From IMG/VR virus record IMGVR_UViG_3300048588_000044, positions 1 through 26,264 of that record: a stretch of 26,264 nucleotides of DNA. One strand, written 5' to 3'. The DNA comes from a virus. This document shows, one piece after another, positions 5,951 to 11,632 of this stretch. Made by a program: the position numbers and the translations under genes. The stretch's first letter is position 1, and every line of letters starts with the position of its first letter. The notes under the pieces are model-generated. The model searched no databases. It saw only the letters and a program-made list of their open reading frames with translations, and was not told the origin of the DNA.

Positions 5951-6346
5951 ATGAAAGTAGGGGTAAATAAGTACAAGAACAAGTTCGAGATTGTAACAGG
6001 TGAGTTCTTAACAAAGAAAAAGCTCAAGTTTGAGTACGAAACGGAAAAACTTGAATACACTATTACATCGAACTATATCCCTGATTTCATTGTCAAAACG
6101 AAGTCTGGTAAGAAGATATACATTGAGACAAAGGGGAATGGACGTTCCTGGGATGGAGCAGCTAGACGGAAACTAGTTGCAGTAAAGAAGCAACATCCTG
6201 ACTTAGATATACGCTTGGTATTCTGGTCTGATGGTAAGTTCGGTGCTAGTCGTAAAGACGGCACGAGGCAAACCCAATCAAGCTGGGCTGAAAAGAACGG
6301 CTTCCCATGGGCTATAAGGGAGATACCTGATGCGTGGTTACAATAG
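5951..6346 (+). CDS. T7 endonuclease I-like Holliday junction resolvase
   Basis: The 131-aa protein matches the phage endonuclease I pattern. There are N-terminal acidic residues (Glu13 and Glu18), then YIPDFIV (Asp45) and IYIETKG (Glu59-x-Lys61), which form the PD-(D/E)XK metal site. KFGASRKDGTR and a C-terminal WAEKNGFPWA follow, as in family members. The length is slightly below T7 gp3 (149 aa). The enzyme would act as a dimer to cut branched DNA during recombination and packaging. It fits with the upstream exonuclease and SSB-like genes. A GGGGCGAG sequence lies before the ATG. Confidence 0.85.
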   Translation: MKVGVNKYKNKFEIVTGEFLTKKKLKFEYETEKLEYTITSNYIPDFIVKTKSGKKIYIETKGNGRSWDGAARRKLVAVKKQHPDLDIRLVFWSDGKFGASRKDGTRQTQSSWAEKNGFPWAIREIPDAWLQ

Positions 6347-6650
6347 TACAATAGACATAATGGGGGAAAAGACACATGAATGGCTCAAGTTCATCCAAAA
6401 ATGGAAGAGAGACAACCCACCACTCGACAACGGTTGTTACGTCTGTGGACACTGCGGAAGGTTCGTCCTCGCAGATGAAGTCACGCTCGGTCACATCTAC
6501 TCGAGGTCAAGAGAGCCGAGTCTTGTATTCGAGCCGACTAACATACAGCCAGAACATCCAGCGTGTAACTCGTGGAAGGGTAGCAGATACTTTGCTCCAA
6601 GATTTACAGTAGACCAGTATGAGTTTATGTATTGGATGAGTAGAATGTAA
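6330..6650 (+). CDS. HNH endonuclease-like protein with zinc cysteines
   Basis: The 106-aa frame starts at 6330 with AAGGGAGA upstream, overlapping the resolvase gene by 17 nt. It has a CxxCxxC cluster (CYVCGHC, residues 36-42) and LGHIYSRS (His55). TNIQPEHPACNSWKG (Asn71 and His76, near 70-84) follows, so the order matches the beta-beta-alpha HNH metal finger. Free-standing HNH proteins in phages may be homing endonucleases or packaging partners. The spacing here is unusual, so activity is uncertain. Confidence 0.7.
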   Translation: MRGYNSTIDIMGEKTHEWLKFIQKWKRDNPPLDNGCYVCGHCGRFVLADEVTLGHIYSRSREPSLVFEPTNIQPEHPACNSWKGSRYFAPRFTVDQYEFMYWMSRM

Positions 6651-6679
6651 AAACCACAACACAAAATGTCATAAAACAC

Positions 6680-6708
6680 TTGACTTTTTGGCTCTGGTTT
6701 GATATAAT
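6680..6708 (+). promoter_or_regulatory. strong sigma70-type promoter (P3)
   Basis: TTGACT (6680-6685) and TATAAT (6703-6708) are spaced by 17 bp, with extended -10 TG and the same GGTTTGATATAAT end as P1 and P2. It precedes the lysozyme-like gene and the tRNA region. Confidence 0.85.
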
Positions 6709-6791
6709 ACCAAGTACAGTAGAAACAGTTAGAGAGACCTGTCCACAGCCACTAGGCTACTTTGAATAGAAGACAGACTAACCGCTACTAT

Positions 6792-7085
6792 ATGTCAACT
6801 AACGAAAGGACGTTTATTCGTACAATCGTGAAATGGTCTAAGACCGCAGCTGCCTTGGCAGTGGTTACAGTCCTTCTAGTTGCTTATGTGTTTGTTCAAA
6901 AGGTTCACGCCAATGAAATTACCCAGGTTAATCATAGCTTGGTTAAGTCACAGCAAGAGACTAGTAAAACTAAAACTCAACTTGAAGAAGTGAAATCTGA
7001 ACAGACTAAGCTCCATAGCGAGGTTCAAGTCAGAGATGAGAAGATAAACCAGCTCGAAAAGGAAAATGCCGAGTTAAAAGGCTAA
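6792..7085 (+). CDS. N-terminal part of a membrane-anchored lysozyme-like protein (frameshifted)
   Basis: The frame carries one membrane segment (AAALAVVTVLLVAYVFV), a short exposed stretch (QKVHANE), then a coiled coil to the TAA at 7085. I used the ATG at 6792. A TTG at 6762 preceded by a weak AGG is an alternative that adds ten residues. The coiled coil is cut off abruptly. The -1 frame continues it without interruption into an SLT/Apf-like domain (next entry). One extra base in the AAAA run at 7076-7079, or a -1 ribosomal slip there, would join both parts into a protein of about 210 aa. Confidence 0.6.
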   Translation: MSTNERTFIRTIVKWSKTAAALAVVTVLLVAYVFVQKVHANEITQVNHSLVKSQQETSKTKTQLEEVKSEQTKLHSEVQVRDEKINQLEKENAELKG

Positions 7086-7423
7086 AGCAAGCTAAGTTAG
7101 ACGCAGCACGACAGCAGACCAGAAACGCAAATATTAGCGTGGCTGCAGTCAGCGGTAACTGTGCGTCTTGGCTTGCAGAGGCTGGTGTATCAGACGTTCA
7201 GGCAGCTATGACCTTAATTGGTAAAGAGTCTGGATGTAACCCTAATGCAGTCAACCCTTCTTCGGGAGCGTGTGGCGTAGCACAGGAATTACCTTGCGGT
7301 AAATCTGGGTGTTCATTAGGAGATGGTGCTTGCCAAGTTAAATGGATGAAGTCTTATGTGGATAGACGCTACGGTGGCTTTTCACAGGCTCTAGCGTTTC
7401 ACTACGCAAATAACTGGTATTAA
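7082..7423 (+). pseudogene. C-terminal Apf/SLT-like lysozyme domain, out of frame with its N-terminal half
   Basis: The frame opens after a TGA at 7037-7039 and has no ATG. Only a GTG at 7139 without a ribosome-binding site is available. The first residues continue the upstream coiled coil (LKQAKLDAARQQTRNANIS). After them comes a lysozyme-like domain: NCASWLAEAGV, LIGKESGCNPNAVNPSSGAC with the catalytic-type Glu, GVAQELPCGKSGC, QVKWMKSYVDRRYG and ALAFHYANNWY at the end. This resembles the aggregation-promoting-factor/transglycosylase domain common in Saccharibacteria and lactobacilli. It would cleave or bind peptidoglycan during entry or exit. It is a frameshift, a sequencing error or a programmed slip. 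Confidence 0.65.
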
Positions 7424-7452
7424 ACCATCAAAAATAACTCATAGGAGGTCTT

Positions 7453-7563
7453 ATGACCAAAAAGAGTAAGAAGTATCAACCGACAACTGAGCCTCGACCA
7501 GAAGCACCTAAAGGTACTTTCGGTAATCCAGGCAAAGCTGAAACCAAGATACTAAATAAATAG
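7453..7563 (+). CDS. small hypothetical protein, 36 aa
   Basis: A strong ribosome-binding site (ATAGGAGGTCTT) precedes an ATG. The product is 36 residues, Lys/Pro-rich and probably disordered, without hydrophobic segments. The strong translation signal supports a real gene despite its size. It is the last ORF before about 700 nt of RNA-gene territory. Confidence 0.55.
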   Translation: MTKKSKKYQPTTEPRPEAPKGTFGNPGKAETKILNK

Positions 7564-7734
7564 CTAATGCTATCGCTGAATCAATGTATGCCCTACGCCA
7601 TGAGACTTAGTTTCTCCTTGAAGGCAGTAGGTGTTGGCGTTCCGTTGCCCCACAAGACCATTTATAGGAAACGATAAGGGGCGATTACAGAGGATTCTCA
7701 CGATGGGGTGCGTTAAGCCCCTGCCCTCCTTTCT
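7564..7734 (+). ncRNA. structured non-coding segment upstream of the tRNA genes
   Basis: There is no convincing ORF. A long hairpin combines 7592-7596/7627-7631 (CCTAC/GTAGG), 7597-7599/7623-7625 (GCC/GGC) and 7602-7606/7610-7614. A second hairpin pairs GGC 7636-7638 with GCC 7647-7649. A third pairs GGGGC 7678-7682 with GCCCC 7717-7721, with a competing GGGG at 7705-7708. This may be a 5' part of the tRNA precursor or an independent RNA. I do not recognise a family or a canonical tRNA in it. Confidence 0.35.
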
Positions 7735-7855
7735 GTCGATGTGACCGAGTGGCTAAAGGTAACGCAAAAGAAGTATCGAGGTTTTGTAATCTTCTTCCTG
7801 TTAGCGTGTCTCTCCTAGTGGGAGACCAAGGGTTCGAATCCCTTCATCGACTCCA
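7735..7855 (+). tRNA. class II tRNA-like gene with enlarged anticodon region; anticodon not assignable
   Basis: The acceptor stem GTCGATG/CATCGAC is perfect, with encoded CCA. The D-arm ACCGAGTGGCTAAAGGT is canonical. A long variable arm (GTCTC...GAGAC) and a T-arm AAGGGTTCGAATCCCTT complete a Ser/Leu/Tyr-type tRNA. Between the D-arm and the variable arm, however, there are 46 nt instead of about 17. ACGC/GCGT can form an outer stem, and AAGAAG/CTTCTT a second stem with a 17-nt loop. The extra ~29 nt may be an intron-like insertion. Otherwise this is a tRNA-derived RNA. Confidence 0.6.
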
Positions 7856-7858
7856 TAA

Positions 7859-7939
7859 GGGGTATCAAAGGTTAGACCAGCCGTAAATCCACATGTGGAA
7901 ACCGTTGGGACGTGAGTTCGATTCTCACATACTCCACCA
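7859..7939 (+). tRNA. tRNA-like gene with normal acceptor and T-arm but abnormal core
   Basis: GGGGTAT pairs with ATACTCC (one G-U), followed by discriminator A and an encoded CCA. The T-arm GTGAG-TTCGATT-CTCAC is canonical. The 46 nt between them cannot be folded into a standard D-arm plus a 5-7-5 anticodon arm. The best helix is CCAGC/GTTGG with a 22-nt loop that contains a TCCACATGTGGA palindrome. It lies four bases after the previous tRNA-like gene, so the two are probably co-transcribed. It may be a degenerate tRNA, one with an insertion, or a tRNA mimic. Confidence 0.5.
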
Positions 7940-7943
7940 ATAC

Positions 7944-8018
7944 AGGGAATTAGTGTTAGAAGCAACACATCGGATTCCAAACCCGAAGAACTGGGGGCAG
8001 TACCTAGATTCCCTGCCA
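7944..8018 (+). tRNA. tRNA-Trp (CCA anticodon) with atypical D- and T-loops
   Basis: All arm lengths are standard. The acceptor is AGGGAAT/ATTCCCT, then G73 and an encoded CCA. The D-stem is GTGT/ACAC. The anticodon stem is TCGGA/CCCGA with one mismatch. The anticodon loop is TTCCAAA, with U33, CCA and A37. The T-stem is CTGGG/CCTAG. G73 is the usual tRNA-Trp discriminator. The T-loop is GGCAGTA rather than TTCRANY and the D-loop lacks GG, so elbow contacts would be missing, as in some mitochondrial tRNAs. It begins four bases after the preceding tRNA-like gene. Confidence 0.65.
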
Positions 8019-8262
8019 TACACATACCAATCAGGCGTAAGTCAGCCAAACGAGATTTCCGTAGCAGCTGTTGATGACAGTTCCGTAGAAATACTTCAGA
8101 GCCAATCTTGGGCTATAGCCCTAGTATGCAGTGGGAGTGCGTTCCCGACTACGTTTTAACTGAATGGGGGTTAATCACCTCGTGGCATCGGGCTGGGAAT
8201 CCTAGCCGAACTCGTAGCGAATTGGTTGGTAGGTGTATGGTATAGAAAATAATGGAGAATAG
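8019..8262 (+). other. ORF-poor stretch with several hairpins after the tRNA genes
   Basis: An 88-codon frame crosses this segment, but it starts inside a tRNA and shows the typical artefact peptide of translated tRNA ends (GREFDSHILH), so I do not accept it. The segment holds a GGGCTATAGCCC palindrome near 8110, a GGGA/TCCC hairpin near 8131-8144 and a TCGG...CCGA hairpin near 8188-8209. No tRNA could be fitted. It may be the 3' part of the RNA transcript. Confidence 0.35.
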
Positions 8263-8352
8263 ATGAGTAATACTAATAAACCAGATGAGACCGAATTATG
8301 GCTCATCAATGAGGCAACTCAGGAAGATATAGAGCGAATAGCAAATGAGTAA
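8263..8352 (+). CDS. small hypothetical protein, 29 aa
   Basis: The ATG is preceded by TGGAG at suitable spacing, and the stop overlaps the exonuclease start by 8 nt. The product is a short acidic helix-forming peptide (ETELWLINEATQEDIERIANE). It may be a leader peptide coupling translation into the exonuclease gene or a small protein of its own. No family is recognised. Confidence 0.45.
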   Translation: MSNTNKPDETELWLINEATQEDIERIANE

Positions 8353-9094
8353 AATAATACTTTATGACCTGGAGACAAGTCGAACAAGAGTTGAGGGTTA
8401 TGGCAACAGATGGGATTTCAAGGTTGTAAAGTTTATTAAACAATCAGAACTCATGTGTTATAGCTGGAAAGAATTAGGGGAAAAGAATGTCCACTTTGTA
8501 TCACGGTACGACTTCAAAACGTATCATGCGTTTGTCGAAAGCTTGCGAGAATTACTCCATAGTGCGGATATTACTATCGCACACAATGGTGGCAGCTTTG
8601 ACGATAAGATGGCTAACAGGTTCTTCGTCACTGAAGGTATCCTACCTCCAAAGCCACGGAAGACCATTGACACTAAACGTGAAGCCAAAAGGTGGTTCAG
8701 ATTCGAATCAAACTCCTTGGATGACCTTGGTCAATTTCTTGGACTTGGTAGGAAAGAGAGTATCGGTTACGCAGACCTTGAAGACGACTACATGTCAGGA
8801 AATCCAAGTAAAAAGACTGTCAAGTTACTAAAACAGTACAACGACCAAGATGTTAACTTACTTGAGAAGATTTATTTGAAACTACGACCATTCATGGCAA
8901 GTCACCCGAACATGGGAGACCTGAATCAGATTGATGGTGTTTGTCCTAAGTGTCTCAGTGCAGACTTGAAATTAGAAGGTACACACGCAAGACGTAACGG
9001 AAGAGTTCAATCATTCAGTTGTAATAACTGTGGTGGTTGGTGTAATGATAATAGTATTGTAAGACCAAACGGAAGGAAGGTAAACGGTGTCTAG
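8345..9094 (+). CDS. DEDD-type 3'-5' exonuclease with C-terminal zinc finger
   Basis: The 249-aa protein has the three exonuclease motifs of the RNase H-like DEDD group. Exo I is YDLET (Asp8, Glu10), Exo II is HNGGSFDD (residues 80-87) and Exo III is YNDQD (Tyr165, Asp169). A zinc ribbon follows at Cys200, Cys203, Cys226 and Cys229. The N-terminal part is of DnaQ/ribonuclease H-like size. The target could be DNA (proofreading or degradation of host DNA) or RNA. No polymerase gene lies nearby. The zinc ribbon probably adds nucleic-acid binding. Confidence 0.82.
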   Translation: MSKIILYDLETSRTRVEGYGNRWDFKVVKFIKQSELMCYSWKELGEKNVHFVSRYDFKTYHAFVESLRELLHSADITIAHNGGSFDDKMANRFFVTEGILPPKPRKTIDTKREAKRWFRFESNSLDDLGQFLGLGRKESIGYADLEDDYMSGNPSKKTVKLLKQYNDQDVNLLEKIYLKLRPFMASHPNMGDLNQIDGVCPKCLSADLKLEGTHARRNGRVQSFSCNNCGGWCNDNSIVRPNGRKVNGV

Positions 9095-9317
9095 TCCAGC
9101 AGAACAAGGAAGAGAAGTATGGGTACAACCAGTTCTCGAAGGAATGTCAGAGCGAGAGATACTTGAGGGTTTCGACCCAACACAGTTACTCGAATATCGA
9201 GGATTTCTATTAGAGAAATACTCAGACCTAGAGCGTCAGATTCATTTAACTAATGATGTGCTCGATGGATATGGTGTAAGTCATGGAGAAGACAATATAG
9301 TATTAGGGGAGAACTAG
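9087..9317 (+). CDS. hypothetical protein, 76 aa
   Basis: It starts at GTG 9087, overlapping the exonuclease stop by 8 nt, with GGAAGGAAGG upstream. The sequence is acidic and helical, with SEREILEGFDPTQLLEYRGFLLEKYSDLERQI suggesting two helices. No conserved motif is recognised. It is directly followed by the next gene with no gap, so it belongs to a coupled run. Confidence 0.6.
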   Translation: MSSPAEQGREVWVQPVLEGMSEREILEGFDPTQLLEYRGFLLEKYSDLERQIHLTNDVLDGYGVSHGEDNIVLGEN

Positions 9318-9653
9318 ATGGCTAAAGAGTTTAGTGTTGAGTGGTTAAAAGAACAAATGGAGCTACTCAAGGAAGAAGATAAAAAGTTCGTCCTAGCCAA
9401 ACTCGTGCCATCTATTTTTGTCACTCAGGGAGATAGGGTTGACACATACGCCCTGGAAGCTGACGGTAAATGGTCTAAGGATAAGTATCCTCGGGAACTA
9501 TTACCTGCAGTCAGAGCATATAAAACGGCACTATTAAAAGAACTCCGTGAGGCTGAATACTACATCCGTTATCTACAAGACGATGGATTATATCCTCTAG
9601 GAAGAATACAAGTTAAAGTAACCTACGAGGAAAAAGATGATAACGATTTATAA
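9318..9653 (+). CDS. hypothetical protein, 111 aa
   Basis: This is a soluble charged protein with helices at both ends and no Cys. The start follows the previous stop with GGGGAGAAC upstream, and the 3' end overlaps the glutaredoxin gene by 17 nt. I recognise no domain. The position between exonuclease and redoxin genes gives no firm functional hint. Confidence 0.6.
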   Translation: MAKEFSVEWLKEQMELLKEEDKKFVLAKLVPSIFVTQGDRVDTYALEADGKWSKDKYPRELLPAVRAYKTALLKELREAEYYIRYLQDDGLYPLGRIQVKVTYEEKDDNDL

Positions 9654-9882
9654 GACACCGACATGTGCATATTGTCCGATGGTAGCAAAACTATTTGACA
9701 TGAAAGGAGTCAAGTATAACTTTGTTGACGTGAGTGAAAACCCAGAACTACGGCAAGAAGTAATAACAAAATCTGGGGCACAAACTGTTCCGATAACAGT
9801 CGTTGGTGACTGGGAGAAGTTTGTGGTTGGTTGGCAGCCAGGAAAACTTATGGAGCTTATAAATGCGGAAAGTAATAAATAA
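9637..9882 (+). CDS. glutaredoxin / NrdH-like redoxin
   Basis: The 81-aa protein is a complete thioredoxin-fold redoxin. IYKTPTCAYCPM carries the CxxC active site (Cys10, Cys13). FVDVSENPELRQEV follows, then TVPI with the cis-proline near residue 52, and GDWEKFVVGWQPGKL at the end. Such proteins reduce disulfides, often of ribonucleotide reductase. No reductase gene is visible here, so it may serve a host or distant phage enzyme. The CAYC version is glutaredoxin-like rather than the classic NrdH CMQC. Confidence 0.85.
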   Translation: MITIYKTPTCAYCPMVAKLFDMKGVKYNFVDVSENPELRQEVITKSGAQTVPITVVGDWEKFVVGWQPGKLMELINAESNK

Positions 9883-10249
9883 AGCACCTAACTATAGTAT
9901 AGATGAACACGGCATCATCATTAACAGGACTACTGCTCGTGAAATGAAAATAAACTATACTACAAAGCGTGGCTATCCAACTATTTGTTTGTCGGTTGAT
10001 AAGAAACCGAAAACGTTTCTGGTTCACCGATTAGTTGCCGAGGCATTCTGTGAAGAGTACAGCGATGACCTATATGTTGACCATATTGATAAGTGTAAGA
10101 CAAACTTCAATTCTTATAACCTGAGATGTGTAACTGCAAAAGAAAATGCTGCGAATCGTGGCGTTGACGAGAAGATAATAGATGCTATTATCAAGTTACA
10201 TGAATCAGGCATGAGCAGGGAAGAGATACGATATATAGTAACATATTAG
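9863..10249 (+). CDS. HNH homing-type endonuclease with C-terminal helix-turn-helix
   Basis: The 128-aa protein has VHRLVAEAF (His55), YVDHID (His74) and NSYNLRCVT (Asn86), the usual order of phage HNH_3-type enzymes. Residues about 105-127 (IDAIIKLHESGMSREEIRYIV) look like a helix-turn-helix that would give DNA specificity. The N-terminal IDEHGIIINR resembles the NUMOD-like lead found in such proteins. It overlaps the redoxin gene by 20 nt and is probably a mobile insertion. It is followed by an AAAGGA ribosome-binding site for the next gene. Confidence 0.8.
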   Translation: MRKVINKAPNYSIDEHGIIINRTTAREMKINYTTKRGYPTICLSVDKKPKTFLVHRLVAEAFCEEYSDDLYVDHIDKCKTNFNSYNLRCVTAKENAANRGVDEKIIDAIIKLHESGMSREEIRYIVTY

Positions 10250-10260
10250 AAAGGAACGAT

Positions 10261-10428
10261 ATGGGAGTTGAGTCAATAGTAATTGTAAAGAACGGTCTTC
10301 TAGGATATGTAGCAAGCCTACGCTTTGAAGATAGTACACGTGATTGCGACATCGCACACACGGACAAGCAGAAACTTTATAAAATGATTAACTACACAGT
10401 TAGAAGGGGCGGTCATGTCAGCGAATAA
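10261..10428 (+). CDS. hypothetical protein, 55 aa
   Basis: The ATG is preceded by GAAAGGAACGAT, a good ribosome-binding site. The product is a small mixed protein (VIVKNGLLGYVASLRFEDS...), beta-like at its N-terminus. The end overlaps the next gene by 14 nt. No motif is recognised. Good translation signals and tight packing support it. Confidence 0.5.
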   Translation: MGVESIVIVKNGLLGYVASLRFEDSTRDCDIAHTDKQKLYKMINYTVRRGGHVSE

Positions 10429-10675
10429 CGTTTGGATTGGTAAAGAGCATAAAGGCAAGTTTTACGGTTGGGACGAGATGGCAGAGACTAATATGGATGA
10501 CGCAGTTGATGGCTACAGGCTATTAAACTACGCATCAGCAATGGTCGAAGCAGATTCAATGGAAGAACTCGAGAAGCAAATGCAAGAACGAAGTTACCTT
10601 GGATACGCAGAATATGGCTGGGACTTTAGCGGTCATCTACCAAAAGACGGTTTACCAATTAAGTTCGTAGAATAG
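10415..10675 (+). CDS. hypothetical protein, 86 aa
   Basis: GGGGCGGTC lies upstream of the ATG at 10415. The protein is acidic, with aromatic-rich ends (NVWIGKEHKGKFYGWDEMAE; GYAEYGWDFSGHLPKDG) and a helical middle. No family is known to me. It overlaps the previous small gene and is followed seven bases later by the next one. Confidence 0.6.
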   Translation: MSANNVWIGKEHKGKFYGWDEMAETNMDDAVDGYRLLNYASAMVEADSMEELEKQMQERSYLGYAEYGWDFSGHLPKDGLPIKFVE

Positions 10676-10682
10676 GGGACAT

Positions 10683-10913
10683 ATGAAAGTTATTTTAACA
10701 ATTAGTGAAGAAGTGACTCATATACGTTATAACACCCGAAAAGACGTAACTCAGATTACCACCAGGGGCGAGATTGACAATCATGGGGTATGTAGAGTGT
10801 CTTACAGTAAGAACGAATACAACGAGTTCGAGTTTGATGGTAAGGAAGACTTTAGACAGAAGTTTAAGCCTTGTGTAGAGCGTGATTTGTTGAGGTTCTT
10901 GGGGGTTATATGA
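10683..10913 (+). CDS. hypothetical protein, 76 aa
   Basis: This is a beta-rich small protein (MKVILTISEEVTHIRYNT...). Its stop overlaps the nucleotidyltransferase start by 4 nt (ATGA). GGGGACAT supplies the ribosome-binding site. No conserved motif is visible. Coupling to the nucleotidyltransferase may be meaningful or may only reflect phage packing. Confidence 0.55.
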   Translation: MKVILTISEEVTHIRYNTRKDVTQITTRGEIDNHGVCRVSYSKNEYNEFEFDGKEDFRQKFKPCVERDLLRFLGVI

Positions 10914-11632
10914 AGCAGATAGCAAAGGTATTAGTAGGGAGCAGGTTACATGGTTTACACACCGACACCTCTGATTACGATTATCGTGGCATTCATACGC
11001 ACGATTTACGAGAGATTCTTAGCCCTTTTAAGACAGTTAAGAATACTACCTGGATTGAAGGTGACGAAGACAACACCAGTTATGAACTTGCCGATTTCTG
11101 CAAGGGAGCTGTCCACGGTAACGCCACTTACCTTGAGGTATTCTTTAGCGATGCTATCATCGAAACCTCACCAATACACCAGGAACTACGAGAGAATTGG
11201 AAGAAGTTTATTGATACAAAACGCTTCGTGGCTGCCTCCAGGGGTTATGCTCATAACCAGTGGAACAAGTTCTATAATTTTGAGGACGCAGGAGTAAAAG
11301 GTCAACCACGTACAGCTAAGTTTGCGGTTGCATTCTTACGAGTTATGTGGCAGTGTGAACAATTCCTTCTGACTGGTAAGTTTGAATGTAATGTTGAGAA
11401 GTCAGACCTTGCACCGCTAATGCGTAAAATCAAACCATTGACGCTCGAAGAGATTCGACCAATGACCGCAGAGATTGTGGCAGCAATGAGTGAGATGGAC
11501 AGACGTGTGGCTATGGCAGAGTCAACCTCTAAGTTTATGGATATGACACCAGACATCCCTTGGATTGAGGATTTCATATACAGGGCTTACACACAACAGT
11601 TTACAATAATGGATGAGGAGTATCCAGGATGA
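10910..11632 (+). CDS. Pol beta-superfamily nucleotidyltransferase (YcgL/COG3541-like)
   Basis: The N-terminus shows the nucleotidyltransferase signature: VGSRLHG (Gly10-Ser11) followed by TDTSDYDYRGI with Asp22 and Asp24 as metal ligands. The remaining 200 residues are helical, as in the predicted nucleotidyltransferases found in many phages. Substrates of this family are mostly unknown. Here it sits four bases ahead of an RNA ligase, and a polynucleotide kinase lies 2.5 kb downstream, so a role in RNA end modification or repair is plausible (inference). Length (240 aa) is normal for the family. Confidence 0.8.
   Translation: MKQIAKVLVGSRLHGLHTDTSDYDYRGIHTHDLREILSPFKTVKNTTWIEGDEDNTSYELADFCKGAVHGNATYLEVFFSDAIIETSPIHQELRENWKKFIDTKRFVAASRGYAHNQWNKFYNFEDAGVKGQPRTAKFAVAFLRVMWQCEQFLLTGKFECNVEKSDLAPLMRKIKPLTLEEIRPMTAEIVAAMSEMDRRVAMAESTSKFMDMTPDIPWIEDFIYRAYTQQFTIMDEEYPG

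Noticed and set aside
7801-8049. 82-codon minus-strand frame across the tRNA region
   Set aside because: It is the antisense of three RNA genes and has the usual artefact composition (VCENRTHVPT type peptide).
7893-8159. 88-codon plus-strand frame after the tRNA genes
   Set aside because: It starts inside a tRNA-like gene, begins with a peptide typical of translated tRNA ends (GREFDSHILH), has no ribosome-binding site and covers the tRNA-Trp.
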